Positions 6,072-15,493 of a DNA stretch of 21,502 bases are shown piece after piece. The position numbers were made by a program, and so were the translations under genes. Position 1 is the stretch's first letter; every line of letters starts with the position of its first letter. Source of the DNA: Ignavibacteriaceae bacterium (GTDB lineage Bacteria > Bacteroidota > Ignavibacteria > Ignavibacteriales > Ignavibacteriaceae); assembly GCA_025449775.1 (NCBI GenBank), contig JANWIS010000065.1, positions 1 to 21,502 on the forward strand, written 5' to 3'. The notes below the pieces were generated by a model that was not told the DNA's origin, did not search any database, and saw only the letters and a program-made list of their open reading frames with translations.

Positions 6072-7541
6072 TCAGTTAAAAATCTTTTCACCTATCTTAC
6101 ATTCAAGACATCTTTCCTTAACACAATAATTTCTAAAAAGTTCAATCATTGCCTGGTAGTTTATACTTTTACGACTTGCTTTTCCTAATCCCAGCGTTTC
6201 ACTCACCTGCTCTACAAGCTGATTTGTAGTTTTCTGAGTGTAGTTTATATAAAAGCTTTTTACTCTTCTTGCAGAATCTGTTGAATCGAATATCTCAAAA
6301 TAAATAGAAAGGACAGGCAGTAAAACATTAACGATTATTTCATCAGCTCTTGAGATACCAATAAAGTAGTTGAGTTTTTCTTTTGTGGGTTTATCAAAAT
6401 TAAAATGAGATACCCAATATCCCTGCCCTTCTGTAATAACCAGGTTACGCAATTGAACTACAGTTTCTTTATCGTTATGATCAGAATCGAACATCTCAAT
6501 CATATTTTTAAACATATTACCATTAAGAAATTGTGAAATTAATAAAGCTCCTCCTGCTATTCTGATCGTTGGAAAATTTTGCGGACGAAGCTTAAAAAAA
6601 TTCCAACTTTCCTTTTTGAAAGTTGTTCCATCATAAAGATTGCGTACAGAATTCCAAGTTTCAGTAATTTTTCTTAAATATTCGCTTGTATCTTCCTCTT
6701 CATATTTAGTTTTATTTGGTAATAAACCACTAACACTGAACAGTGAACTATCAATTATCTGAGCAAGTTTTTCATCAGTTCTAAAATTATTTATAAAATT
6801 AATATTAACAGCCCGTGCCAGCTTTAACATCATATCTTTATTCTTTGAGTATCCCAAAGCTTCAAATATCATTTCATAAATCAATTGTTCCCAGAGAATG
6901 ATTTCACTGAAATTTTCCGGAGAATATTTTTTGTTATGAAAATCCTCGCCAAAATCATATTTCAGAATTGGTTCACGGATATTCATCTCTTTCAGGTATA
7001 TCATTTCTTTTAGCCGTTCAAGCAGCCGTTTAGTTTTTTTCTTAAAACGATCAACACCAAGATCAAAGAGAAAATGTAACTTTTCATTTTTATGTATCGA
7101 ATCGTTTCTTCCCAAGCAAGGCATTTCATATTTTCTGTTTAATTTTTCAGAATCAACAGCAGTTAAGAGGACAGTTTTAAAACTCTGATCAAGAAAATCC
7201 AACATACAAATTGAATGTACCTTTCTGCCTTCTTTTGTATAAACGAACGGTTGATTGAGTTTATGGGAGATAATAAGATGGAGAATTACTTTATTATATT
7301 TTTTATCAAAATAATGTCCGTGCGATTTCCAATCTGATTGCATCGAATCTATTTCAACATCACCAAGGTATGTTATGTTGCCGAACTTTATTCTTGCATT
7401 AAAAAAATCAGGACCGGCTGAATCCTTGCTTTGAGTACCTGGATCAATTATTTCAATATTCTGAGAGTCGTGAGTTATAAGGTTTTTAACAAACTTTTTT
7501 TCTTTCCAGATTTCGTAAATAATATTTTCCCGAATTTTCAT
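6072..7541 (-). CDS. DUF2851 family protein, function unknown
   Basis: This is a 489-residue cytoplasmic protein of the DUF2851 family, common in Bacteroidota and relatives. Family marks near the N-terminus are an E-x2-W segment (YEIWKEKKF), IIDPGTQSKDSAGPDFFNAR, YLGDVEIDSMQSDWKSHGH and YNKVILHLI. The C-terminal end has a cysteine cluster NYCVKERCLECKIG that could bind a metal. The middle is helical with no motif I recognise. The conserved Asp in GPDF followed by the acidic pair in GDVEID is faintly like a PD-(D/E)XK nuclease core, but this is speculation. The start is ATG at 7541. It stands alone, 193 bases after pyrF and convergent with the DUF151 gene. Confidence 0.85.
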   Translation of the reverse strand: MKIRENIIYEIWKEKKFVKNLITHDSQNIEIIDPGTQSKDSAGPDFFNARIKFGNITYLGDVEIDSMQSDWKSHGHYFDKKYNKVILHLIISHKLNQPFVYTKEGRKVHSICMLDFLDQSFKTVLLTAVDSEKLNRKYEMPCLGRNDSIHKNEKLHFLFDLGVDRFKKKTKRLLERLKEMIYLKEMNIREPILKYDFGEDFHNKKYSPENFSEIILWEQLIYEMIFEALGYSKNKDMMLKLARAVNINFINNFRTDEKLAQIIDSSLFSVSGLLPNKTKYEEEDTSEYLRKITETWNSVRNLYDGTTFKKESWNFFKLRPQNFPTIRIAGGALLISQFLNGNMFKNMIEMFDSDHNDKETVVQLRNLVITEGQGYWVSHFNFDKPTKEKLNYFIGISRADEIIVNVLLPVLSIYFEIFDSTDSARRVKSFYINYTQKTTNQLVEQVSETLGLGKASRKSINYQAMIELFRNYCVKERCLECKIGEKIFN

Positions 7542-7665
7542 CTGTCGGTTCTTTGTCCTGATTATATTATATCAAAAAAAATAATCAAATAATATTTACT
7601 TCTTTACACCAATTATAAAATTAGTTAAAGCAAACTAAAAAATCTGATATATTTTAACAGACTGA

Positions 7666-7734
7666 TCTGAGTATGAACTCAGAATAATTACCGAAATAAT
7701 CCCTGATATTTTATACATATTAAAATCAGGATTA
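7666..7734 (-). terminator. Two hairpins after pyrF, likely end of the large minus-strand operon
   Basis: The first structure, directly after the pyrF stop, pairs 7721-7733 with 7698-7713: thirteen pairs interrupted by two small bulges, around a 7-base loop. The second is a perfect stem TCTGAGT/ACTCAGA (7666-7672 with 7677-7683) around ATGA. Neither has a strong T-run next to it, so termination may be partial. The rest of the 193-base gap to the DUF2851 start is AT-rich, with no clear promoter match. Confidence 0.4.
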
Positions 7735-8544
7735 TCAATGCAGATTTTGGGAAATGATTTTTGTAAGTCGGACAATCTCATTTTTTGCTTCCTCAGCGAA
7801 ATTCTCTGCCGAACTTTTGTACAAAATAGCACGACTTACATTTATAAGAAAGGTTTTTATACCGTTGGAAAATAATAATTTTGACAGTTCCTCGGGGTTT
7901 CCATCCTGAGCCCCAACTCCAGGTATAAGCAAAGGCAAGTTGTTTATTATTTCAATATTATCTTTAAGCTCAGAAATGTTTGTTGCACCGAATACGATTC
8001 CACAATTTTGATTTTCATTCCAGCTATTCACTTTCTTTATTAAATATTGGAACAAATATTCACCACTCTTTAAATGTAACTTTTGAAAATCAGCGGAACC
8101 GGGATTTGATGTTAAAGCAAGAATAAAATTTAGTTTATCTGTACGAGATAAAAATGGAGCTAATGAATCTTTACCCATAAATGGATTCAATGTTGCAGAA
8201 TCAAATTTAAAATAATCAAATACAGATTTTGCATACATTTCGGAAGTATTACCGATATCTCCCCGTTTACCATCAGCAATTGATAAAATGTTTTTAGGAA
8301 TGAATGATAATGTCTCTTCAAGATTTTTTATACCTGTAATTCCTTCACTTTCATAAAAAGCAAGATTTAATTTATAATCAGCAGCAAATTCTTTTGTTGC
8401 TTCAATTATTTTTTTGTTAAACTCGACTGTTGGATTTGGATGTGTTGATAATAAGGATGGAATTTTTTTTGGATCAGTATCAAGACCAACACAAATAAAT
8501 TTACCAGAAACATTTGCAGAGTTTAATTTTTGAAGAGCGTTCAT
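7735..8544 (-). CDS. pyrF: Orotidine 5'-phosphate decarboxylase (type 2)
   Basis: PyrF converts OMP to UMP, the last step of de novo UMP synthesis. The 269-residue length fits the longer type 2 subfamily. The active-site segment SIADGKRGDIGNT (about residues 88-100) contains the catalytic Asp-Lys-Asp set. FICVGLDTDPKKIP near the N-terminus, LTSNPGS, and LLIPGVGAQDGNPEEL plus INVSRAIL near the C-terminus are the expected barrel and phosphate-binding segments. ATG at 8544 lies 9 bases after the rodA stop, so it is translated as the last gene of the mre-rod operon. Hairpins follow its stop. Confidence 0.95.
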   Translation of the reverse strand: MNALQKLNSANVSGKFICVGLDTDPKKIPSLLSTHPNPTVEFNKKIIEATKEFAADYKLNLAFYESEGITGIKNLEETLSFIPKNILSIADGKRGDIGNTSEMYAKSVFDYFKFDSATLNPFMGKDSLAPFLSRTDKLNFILALTSNPGSADFQKLHLKSGEYLFQYLIKKVNSWNENQNCGIVFGATNISELKDNIEIINNLPLLIPGVGAQDGNPEELSKLLFSNGIKTFLINVSRAILYKSSAENFAEEAKNEIVRLTKIISQNLH

Positions 8545-8553
8545 AAAGTGATT

Positions 8554-9783
8554 TCAGGTATAATTCTTTCTGGTCCTGTATAAGTTTGCAAGTATCCCAA
8601 GCATAATCATATTTACAAGTAATGAACTTCCGCCATAACTTATAAATGGTAATGGAATCCCAACTACAGGTAATAATCCAACAACCATTCCTAAATTTAT
8701 TATGAAGTGAGTGAGATAGACAGCCAGAATTCCGATGGAAACAAGACTAAGGAATTCATCTTTTGTATTATGTGCAAGTTTTAAAATCCTCAGAAAAAAG
8801 TAAAGAAAAATTCCGAGTACAGCAAGACTTCCTATAAAACCAAATTCCTCACCGATAACACAAAATGCAAAATCAGTCCATTGCTCTGGTATAAATTGAA
8901 GCTGAGTCTGGTTGCCACTAAGAAATCCTTTACCGAAAAGACCTCCTGATCCTATTGCAACTTTAGCCTGGATCGTATTATATCCTGAGCCAAGCGGATC
9001 GGACATTGGATCGAGAAATGCCTGTATACGACGCTGTTGATGCGGGCTTAATGCTTTAAAAACGTAATCAGCAAAAAATCCGCATGCGAGATTGAATGCG
9101 AATATTGATGCGTTGAAGAATAGATCTTTTTTAAAGATGATCAGGAATATTAAGACCACAGCAAGAGCTACAATAAAATAAATGGTACCGAATACCGCAC
9201 ATATTGCAACAAAAGCCGGAGATAAGACAACGAAAAGTGAAAATGAACTTATACCTTTCCAAAAAAACATAGTTAAAATAAGACTAACGTAAACCATTGA
9301 TGTACCGACATCAGGTTCAAGCAGAATTAGAAACGTTGGAGCCAGACCGATACCGAGTGTAAATAAAATTTCTTTAAAGGAATCAATATCACAATTGCTT
9401 CTGCTGAGATACCATGCTATGGCTAATATAGTAGCTAACTTCGCAAACTCTGAAGGCTGGAAACCGAATGAACCAAGCATAATCCAGCTCTTTGATCCGG
9501 AAATTTGTCTACCGATTCCGAGAACAGCTACAAGCAGGAAAATTCCTATAGCATAAATTGGTATCGCAGTTGACCTGAAAACATTTGATGGTAATGAGTA
9601 TGTAATGAAAAAGATAATTATTGAAGTTAATCCCCAAATCATTTGTTTTTGAAAATTTTCATGTGCAAGAATGTTGTTAACAGTTGAGCTATATATTGCT
9701 GCCAAACCCAATGCAAATAGAGTCATAACCGGTAAGAAGAGTCCGAAATCAAACTTATCGTTTATGTTGTAATCAATTCTCAA
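8554..9783 (-). CDS. rodA: Rod-shape peptidoglycan glycosyltransferase RodA (SEDS family)
   Basis: RodA polymerises lipid II into glycan strands in the inner membrane and works with PBP2 in the elongasome. The 409-residue protein is a string of hydrophobic helices with the SEDS marks SGSKSWIMLGSFGFQPSEFAK (shown here without its leading residue numbering), LLEPDVGTSM, IGSGGLFGKGF, PEQWTDFAFCVIGEEFG with the conserved Asp of the large loop, and PLPFISYGGSSLL at the last helix. FtsW is the alternative, but the direct pairing with mrdA argues for RodA. The start is TTG at 9783, one base after the mrdA stop, with AAAGG inside the end of mrdA as a possible ribosome site. No ATG is available close by in frame. 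Confidence 0.95.
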   Translation of the reverse strand: MRIDYNINDKFDFGLFLPVMTLFALGLAAIYSSTVNNILAHENFQKQMIWGLTSIIIFFITYSLPSNVFRSTAIPIYAIGIFLLVAVLGIGRQISGSKSWIMLGSFGFQPSEFAKLATILAIAWYLSRSNCDIDSFKEILFTLGIGLAPTFLILLEPDVGTSMVYVSLILTMFFWKGISSFSLFVVLSPAFVAICAVFGTIYFIVALAVVLIFLIIFKKDLFFNASIFAFNLACGFFADYVFKALSPHQQRRIQAFLDPMSDPLGSGYNTIQAKVAIGSGGLFGKGFLSGNQTQLQFIPEQWTDFAFCVIGEEFGFIGSLAVLGIFLYFFLRILKLAHNTKDEFLSLVSIGILAVYLTHFIINLGMVVGLLPVVGIPLPFISYGGSSLLVNMIMLGILANLYRTRKNYT

Positions 9784-9784
9784 C

Positions 9785-11596
9785 TCAATTTACCTTTTTG
9801 GTTTTTTCATAAATTACAATTTCTTCATCAAGTGTTTTACCCTGTCCTTTAAAACTATTGAGATATGTTTGAATAATTTTCTTTGCAATAGGTGCAGCAT
9901 GTGTTCCACCGAAACCAACATTTTCAACAAGGATAGCTACTGCTATTTTAGGATCATCATAAGGAGCAAAACCTATAAACCAGGCATGATCTTCTCCATG
10001 CGGATTTTGTGCTGTTCCTGTTTTACCGGCAATCTCTATATCTGGTAGCTTTATATGTGTCGCAGTTCCATGCCCGTTTACAACAAGAAACATTCCTTCT
10101 TTTACTACATCAAGGGCTGATTGACTGACATTAGTATTAATTTCTTTGTATTCAAAAGGAACAAGTGATTCGGTTTTATCATCGATGTATCCTCTAACAA
10201 AATGCGGTGTTTTTGTTTTTCCATCGTTTGCAAGCAGACTTATATATTGTGCAAGCTGAAGTGTAGTTACACTAACTTCTCCCTGCCCAATTCCTAGGCT
10301 TGCCATTATACTTTTAGGCCATTCGTTTCCGTATCTTTTAATATAATATTTTTCATCGGGTATAAAACCCTGAACTTCTTCAGCAATATCAATTCCTGTT
10401 GGATGACCAAATCCAAATTTTTCTGCATATGCCTTCCATTGTTCAAGACCAATTTTATAAATGAGTTTATAAAAAAATACATTACAGGATTTTTCAATTG
10501 CAGTAATAACATTTACCGTTCCGTGTGTGCCATGACATTTAAAGTAACGGCCGTATGTGAATCCACCAGTACAATGAATTGTGTATGAAGTATTAATTAA
10601 TCCAAGATCGAGTGCAGTTAATGCTTCAAGCATTTTGAAAGTTGAGCCCGGCGGATTAACAGACATTGTTGCGCGGTTGAACAATGGTTTTTCCTGATCG
10701 CTGTAAATACTGTCAAGAAAATTTTTGGATGTAAAAAATGAAAACTGGTTCAAATCATAATCAGGAAAACTGACCATTGCAATAATTTCACCTGTTGAAG
10801 GTTCAATTGCAACAAGAGCACCTCTTTTACCTTTAAATTCTTCTTCTGCAACTTTTTGAGTGGACGCTTCGATTCCTAAAACAAGATCGTAACCTTTTAC
10901 AGGTACAACATCTTCAGTACCATTCAGGTATCTACCGATTTGCTTGCGTTTTGAATCAACGAGAACATACTGAAATCCTTTAACTCCGCGAAGAAATTTC
11001 TCATAAGCTTTTTCTATACCGTTGTAACCGATATAGTCACCGGGTTTATAAATTTCTTTCTGCTTCAAAAGCAGTTGAGGAGAAATTTCCTTTGTATATC
11101 CGAATGAATGTGAAGCCATCACATCTGCGGGATAGTACCTCTGCATTTCAATTATATAATCAACTCCAAAAAGATGTTCAGAGTTTTCTTCAAACCAGGC
11201 TATAGATTTAAAATCAATTCCCCTCCTGATTTTAATCGGAATAAATTTTGAATAAATCCTGTTCTGCAAAAGAAGGTTTTTTATATATCCCGGTTCTGTT
11301 CCAATGACAGTTTCAATTATATGATTTAAACTTGTGTCGTAGTATGCAGGTGTTATTCGTAAGGTATATGCTGGATTACTGCTGACAAGTACTTTATAGT
11401 TCCTATCATAGAAAACTCCTCGCAATGGTTCAAGTTCCAGGCTTTTAATGCTATTATCGGATGATTTTATTTCATAACTCTCCTGATAAAGTATTTGCAT
11501 CTGGAATAATCTTCCGATGAGCACAATGGAACTGACTGAGATGACAAAGTAAATAATGGTTTTTCGTTTTAGTGATCCGAACTTTTCGGTTTTCAT
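9785..11596 (-). CDS. mrdA: Penicillin-binding protein 2, elongation-specific transpeptidase
   Basis: PBP2 cross-links peptidoglycan during cell elongation, in complex with RodA. The 603-residue protein has a short cytoplasmic tail, one membrane anchor at about residues 13-33 (IIYFVISVSSIVLIGRLF), a PBP dimerisation domain with the expected LEPLRGVFYDRN, and a transpeptidase domain. The catalytic motifs are all present: STFK (about residue 318, nucleophile Ser), SCN (about 370) and KTGT (about 525). The ATG at 11596 overlaps the mreD stop by 4 bases, and the TGA stop is one base before rodA, so translation is probably coupled. Confidence 0.96.
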   Translation of the reverse strand: MKTEKFGSLKRKTIIYFVISVSSIVLIGRLFQMQILYQESYEIKSSDNSIKSLELEPLRGVFYDRNYKVLVSSNPAYTLRITPAYYDTSLNHIIETVIGTEPGYIKNLLLQNRIYSKFIPIKIRRGIDFKSIAWFEENSEHLFGVDYIIEMQRYYPADVMASHSFGYTKEISPQLLLKQKEIYKPGDYIGYNGIEKAYEKFLRGVKGFQYVLVDSKRKQIGRYLNGTEDVVPVKGYDLVLGIEASTQKVAEEEFKGKRGALVAIEPSTGEIIAMVSFPDYDLNQFSFFTSKNFLDSIYSDQEKPLFNRATMSVNPPGSTFKMLEALTALDLGLINTSYTIHCTGGFTYGRYFKCHGTHGTVNVITAIEKSCNVFFYKLIYKIGLEQWKAYAEKFGFGHPTGIDIAEEVQGFIPDEKYYIKRYGNEWPKSIMASLGIGQGEVSVTTLQLAQYISLLANDGKTKTPHFVRGYIDDKTESLVPFEYKEINTNVSQSALDVVKEGMFLVVNGHGTATHIKLPDIEIAGKTGTAQNPHGEDHAWFIGFAPYDDPKIAVAILVENVGFGGTHAAPIAKKIIQTYLNSFKGQGKTLDEEIVIYEKTKKVN

Positions 11597-12081
11597 TCAA
11601 AATTCTTTCTGTATGGTACAATAATTACCAAGATACTCATCATCGTAGTATAAATTGAAGGCAGTAATGCATGGTTGAATAAAACCAGTAAAATGTTTGT
11701 GTTGAAATCTATCACGGAAAAAAAAGAAAAAATTATTGCATCAATCAAACCCGTAAAAAAAACAACGATCGAGAATGAATATGTATAAAGATATTTATCT
11801 CGCCTTGTTTCACCTGAAAAATAACCAGCAATAAATCCAGCAATTGTTTTTGAGAGCATACTACTTCCAATCAGGTTTCCGGAAATCAAATCGTAGATCA
11901 ATCCGTATGATGCACCGGTAAGTGTTCCAAAAATCTGTCCGAATGAAATTGAAAAATATATGACGGCAATTAATAAAAGATCAGGAACAACTTCCTGAAT
12001 AGATATGAACGGGACTACTGTAAGCTGAATCAGGACGACTGGGAAAAATATTAAAAGCGGTATGAAATATTTTAGCTTCAT
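11593..12081 (-). CDS. mreD: Rod shape-determining protein MreD
   Basis: MreD is an inner-membrane protein of the elongasome that links MreC to the synthesis enzymes. The 162-residue protein is almost wholly hydrophobic with five or six membrane segments, including FIPLLIFFPVVLIQLTVVPF at the N-terminus, and the family-like VPDLLLIAVIYFSISFGQIFG and GLIYDLISGNLIG. Sequence conservation in MreD is low; the identification rests on topology, length and position between mreC and mrdA. It overlaps both neighbours by 4 bases. Confidence 0.9.
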   Translation of the reverse strand: MKLKYFIPLLIFFPVVLIQLTVVPFISIQEVVPDLLLIAVIYFSISFGQIFGTLTGASYGLIYDLISGNLIGSSMLSKTIAGFIAGYFSGETRRDKYLYTYSFSIVVFFTGLIDAIIFSFFSVIDFNTNILLVLFNHALLPSIYTTMMSILVIIVPYRKNFE

Positions 12082-12911
12082 TGCCTATTATAAAAATTCA
12101 GCTCCAATTTATTTTTCTGATCACTTTCAACTATCTGAAGTACAAAAACATTTTCAACGCTAATTACCTCTGCAAAAGGTGTTACATGTATAAGGTTTAA
12201 TATTCCGGTTTGTGATTGCTCAATTTTTGCAATCACCCCGACTGGTATCGGGATAGGTATAATAGAACTTATTTCAGATGTTGCAATTCTATCACCGATT
12301 TCAAAATCATAAGTTTTAGGTACATCAATTATAACCAGTTTCTCTCCATCCCATTTCATAATTCCGTTGATTCGGCTTCTTTCATTTTTAACAGTAAGTT
12401 TTAAATCGACGTTCTTTAAAGTTCTTGCAATTGAATAATCATCCGACGTAGATTGGATTATTCCAACAAAACCTGTATAGCTGAGAACAGGCATTCCTGG
12501 TTTTATTCCTTTTGCTGAACCGGCATCTATCGTAATTGTATTTTGGGTTAGTGAAAGTGATTTTGAAACTATTCTTACAGGAACAAGTGGTAATGAAGAG
12601 GTATCCTTCATACCCAACAATCCTTTGAGTTCGTTATTCAGAATTCCTTGTTCTCTGAGTCTGCTAACCTGAATATTTAATTCAGCATTTGCTCTTCGTA
12701 AAATTTCATTTTCATTTTGAATATGTGTAAAGTTTAGAAAATTATAGAAAACAGATGTGACTGAAGCAAAACTTCCGAATGCAAATGCTCTGACTTTTTG
12801 AACCTGTGGATTATTATTCTGCGTAAGAACTGTAAGACTTAAAATAACGAGTATGACAAGAACCAAATATTCTTTAAAATTATCCCAAACATATGAAAGG
12901 AGCTTCAGCAT
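12078..12911 (-). CDS. mreC: Rod shape-determining protein MreC
   Basis: MreC is a membrane-anchored periplasmic scaffold that dimerises and activates PBP2-RodA. The 277-residue protein has an N-terminal anchor EYLVLVILVILSLTVLTQNN, a coiled coil at about residues 60-95 (ENEILRRANAELNIQVSRLR) and two beta domains; IDAGSAKGIKPGMPVLSYTG and a later VGVIAKIEQS are typical. Its ATG at 12911 shares one base with the mreB stop, and its end overlaps mreD by 4 bases, so the mreBCD block is translationally coupled. Confidence 0.95.
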   Translation of the reverse strand: MLKLLSYVWDNFKEYLVLVILVILSLTVLTQNNNPQVQKVRAFAFGSFASVTSVFYNFLNFTHIQNENEILRRANAELNIQVSRLREQGILNNELKGLLGMKDTSSLPLVPVRIVSKSLSLTQNTITIDAGSAKGIKPGMPVLSYTGFVGIIQSTSDDYSIARTLKNVDLKLTVKNERSRINGIMKWDGEKLVIIDVPKTYDFEIGDRIATSEISSIIPIPIPVGVIAKIEQSQTGILNLIHVTPFAEVISVENVFVLQIVESDQKNKLELNFYNRQ

Positions 12912-13936
12912 TAATATCTTCTGTTACGAATAAGTACCTTCGAATATTCATTGAGATCTTCAATTACTTTACCTGCACCTCTTGCAACAGCGGTCAAAGG
13001 ATCATCTGCAACGTGAACAGGAAGATTTGTTTCCATCCTGATTCGTTCATCGAGACCTTTTAAAAGTGCACCGCCTCCTGTTAACATTACTCCTCTGTCA
13101 AGTATATCGGCAGATAGTTCAGGAGGAGTACGTTCGAGAGTTTGTCTAACAGTATCAACAATCTGCGTAATCGCTTCATTTAAAGCTTCACGTATTTCAA
13201 CTGAACTTACTTCTGTAGTTTTAGGAATTCCTCCAACAAGATCTCTTCCTTTTACCTGAATAGTTATTTCTTCTTTTAATGGAACTGCAGAACCGACTTC
13301 ACATTTAATTGCTTCGGCTGTTCTTTCACCAATAAGGATATTATGATTTCTTTTGAAGAATTGCATGATTGCATAATTCATTTCATCGCCGGCAATCCTT
13401 ATCGATTCTTCATTTACAATACCGGAAAGAGCAATAACAGCAATCTCAGTTGTACCTCCCCCGATATCAATTATCATATTACCAACTGGAGCTGATACAT
13501 CAATTCCAATTCCGATTGCAGCGGCCATTGGTTCTGCAATCAAGTGAACTTCTTTTGCACCGGCATGTTCTGCACTATCTCTTACTGCTCTCTTTTCCAC
13601 CTCAGTAACTCCGCTTGGAACTGCTACTACAACTCTTCTGCTGCTGAGTGCTCCGGCTTTAACTTTTTTAATAAATGCTCTTATCATTCCTTCAGCAATT
13701 TCAAAATCTGCGATCACACCATCTCTCATAGGACGGGTCACTTTGATTTCTTTATGTTCTCTGCCCTGCATTTCTTTTGCTTTGTTGCCCAATGCAATAA
13801 TTCGTTTTGTACTTTTATCGAATGCTACAATAGAAGGTTCGTTAAGGACTATGCCTTTACCTTTTACATAGATAAGTGTATTAGCGGTACCGAGATCGAT
13901 TGCGATGTCGGTAGAAAAAAGATCAAAAATACCCAT
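12911..13936 (-). CDS. mreB: Rod shape-determining actin homologue MreB
   Basis: MreB forms ATP-dependent membrane-bound filaments that orient the elongation machinery. The 341-residue length is standard. Seen motifs are DIAIDLGTANTLIYVKGKG (phosphate 1 loop), AEPMAAAIGIGI, IIDIGGGTTEIAVIAL (phosphate 2), and LTGGGALLKGLDERI (adenosine loop). The N-terminal MGIFDLFSTD fits a short membrane-contact segment. The ATG at 13936 lies 8 bases after the purH stop, which ties cell-shape genes to the purine genes in one transcript. Confidence 0.97.
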   Translation of the reverse strand: MGIFDLFSTDIAIDLGTANTLIYVKGKGIVLNEPSIVAFDKSTKRIIALGNKAKEMQGREHKEIKVTRPMRDGVIADFEIAEGMIRAFIKKVKAGALSSRRVVVAVPSGVTEVEKRAVRDSAEHAGAKEVHLIAEPMAAAIGIGIDVSAPVGNMIIDIGGGTTEIAVIALSGIVNEESIRIAGDEMNYAIMQFFKRNHNILIGERTAEAIKCEVGSAVPLKEEITIQVKGRDLVGGIPKTTEVSSVEIREALNEAITQIVDTVRQTLERTPPELSADILDRGVMLTGGGALLKGLDERIRMETNLPVHVADDPLTAVARGAGKVIEDLNEYSKVLIRNRRY

Positions 13937-13944
13937 ATGTCCTC

Positions 13945-15462
13945 TTAATGTTTAAAGTGCCTGATACCTGTAAAAACCATCGAGATATTTCTCTGATTTG
14001 CCGCATCAATAACTTCCTGGTCTTTTATAGAACCGCCAGGTTGTATTACAGAAACAGCACCGCAATTTACAATTTCAATTAAGCCATCTGCAAAAGGAAA
14101 AAATGCATCCGACGCAGCTACGGATCCATTCAGATCGAGACCATGCTCCAAAGCTTTCATCTTTGCAATTTTCACCGAGTCAATCCTCGACATTTGACCA
14201 GCACCGACACCTAATGTAGCTTTATCCTTTGCGAATACTATCGCATTTGATTTTGTATGCTTGGCAACTTTCCATGCAAATTCAAGTTCTTCCAATTCTT
14301 TTTCTGAAGGTTTTTTTTCCGTAACAAATTTTAATTTACCTTCATCCAAATCTAACAAATCATTATCCTGAACAATAGTACCACCCGGAATAGATTTAAA
14401 AGTTTTACTTTCATTTCTAACGGACTTCATTTGTCTAACAAGTCTTCTGTCTTTTTTCTTATGAAGAATCGGTAACGCTGCTTCAGAAAATTCCGGGGCA
14501 CAAACAACCTCAAGAAAAATTTCGTTTAATTTTTCTGCAAGCTTCTCATCAACCATAGATGAGAAAGCAACTATTCCACCAAAAGATGAAAATGGATCAC
14601 ATTTCAGAGACTTATTATAAGCCTCCAGCGTATTTTTACCAATTGCTGCACCGGCCGGGTTGTTATGCTTGATTATTGCACAACTGTTCTCGCCAAGTGA
14701 TTCAACCAATTCAACTGCAGAAAGTAGATCCAAAATATTATTGTATGAAAGCTCTTTGCCATGAATAAATTCGAAGTGATTATAAAAATCACCATAAACA
14801 CCTGCACTCTGATGCGGATTTTCTCCATAACGAAGTGTAGAAGATAGTTTGAAGCTTTTAATAAAATAATCCGGAGTTAGATTCATTTTTTCCGAAAGTG
14901 AATTTACAATGTGTGCATCATAATCTGCTGTATGAGCAAATGCTTCAACTGCAAGTTGTTTTCTTGTTTCATAATTGATGCTGCCTGAATCCAACTCTTG
15001 TATGAATTTTTCATATTGATTGGGCGTTGTTAGTACGGAAACATATTTGTGATTTTTTGCAGCAGCTCTTATCATCGATGGACCACCGATATCAATATTA
15101 TCAATCAATGTGTCAAGATCCGATTTCGGATTTTTTGAAACTTCTTTGAATGGATAAAGATTAACACAGACTATTTCGATTGGAGTAATTTTATTTTCAT
15201 CAGCTTCTTTTAAATCTGTCTGATTTTCCCTTCTCATAAGAATTCCACCGCTGATTTTTGGATGAAGAGTTTTTACTCTACCCTGAAATATTTCCGGGAA
15301 TCCTGTATAATCTTTTATTTCAGTTGCAGAAATTCCTTTATCAGAAAGTAGCTTAAAAGTTTTACCGGTAGCAATTAAATCAAAACCATTCTTAATTAAA
15401 GCCCTAGCAAAATCCTCTATTCCGGTTTTGTCATAAACACTTATTAAAGCTAGTTTTTTCAA
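13945..15462 (-). CDS. purH: Bifunctional AICAR transformylase / IMP cyclohydrolase
   Basis: PurH carries out the last two steps of IMP synthesis: formylation of AICAR with 10-formyl-THF, then ring closure. The 505-residue protein has an N-terminal MGS-like cyclohydrolase domain (LISVYDKTGIEDFA, GRVKTLHPKISGGILMRR) and a C-terminal transformylase domain (RYGENPHQSAGVYGD, AIIKHNNPAGAAIG with the catalytic Lys-His, QMSRIDSVKIA). The phosphate-binding STGGT of the first domain reads ATGKT here, an unusual Gly-to-Lys change at residue 34. The start is TTG at 15462; no ATG is close by and no clear ribosome site is seen. It lies 31 bases after purN and 8 before mreB. Confidence 0.95.
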   Translation of the reverse strand: MKKLALISVYDKTGIEDFARALIKNGFDLIATGKTFKLLSDKGISATEIKDYTGFPEIFQGRVKTLHPKISGGILMRRENQTDLKEADENKITPIEIVCVNLYPFKEVSKNPKSDLDTLIDNIDIGGPSMIRAAAKNHKYVSVLTTPNQYEKFIQELDSGSINYETRKQLAVEAFAHTADYDAHIVNSLSEKMNLTPDYFIKSFKLSSTLRYGENPHQSAGVYGDFYNHFEFIHGKELSYNNILDLLSAVELVESLGENSCAIIKHNNPAGAAIGKNTLEAYNKSLKCDPFSSFGGIVAFSSMVDEKLAEKLNEIFLEVVCAPEFSEAALPILHKKKDRRLVRQMKSVRNESKTFKSIPGGTIVQDNDLLDLDEGKLKFVTEKKPSEKELEELEFAWKVAKHTKSNAIVFAKDKATLGVGAGQMSRIDSVKIAKMKALEHGLDLNGSVAASDAFFPFADGLIEIVNCGAVSVIQPGGSIKDQEVIDAANQRNISMVFTGIRHFKH

Positions 15463-15493
15463 AGCAATAAACGGGGTTTGGGTGAAAACAAAA

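Noticed and set aside
6060..6075. Small palindrome GAAATTAATTTC-like between the DUF151 and DUF2851 stops
   Set aside because: It is AT-only in its core and has no T-run; too weak to call a terminator.
13544..13948. 134-codon + strand frame opposite mreB
   Set aside because: It is an antisense shadow of the strongly conserved mreB gene.
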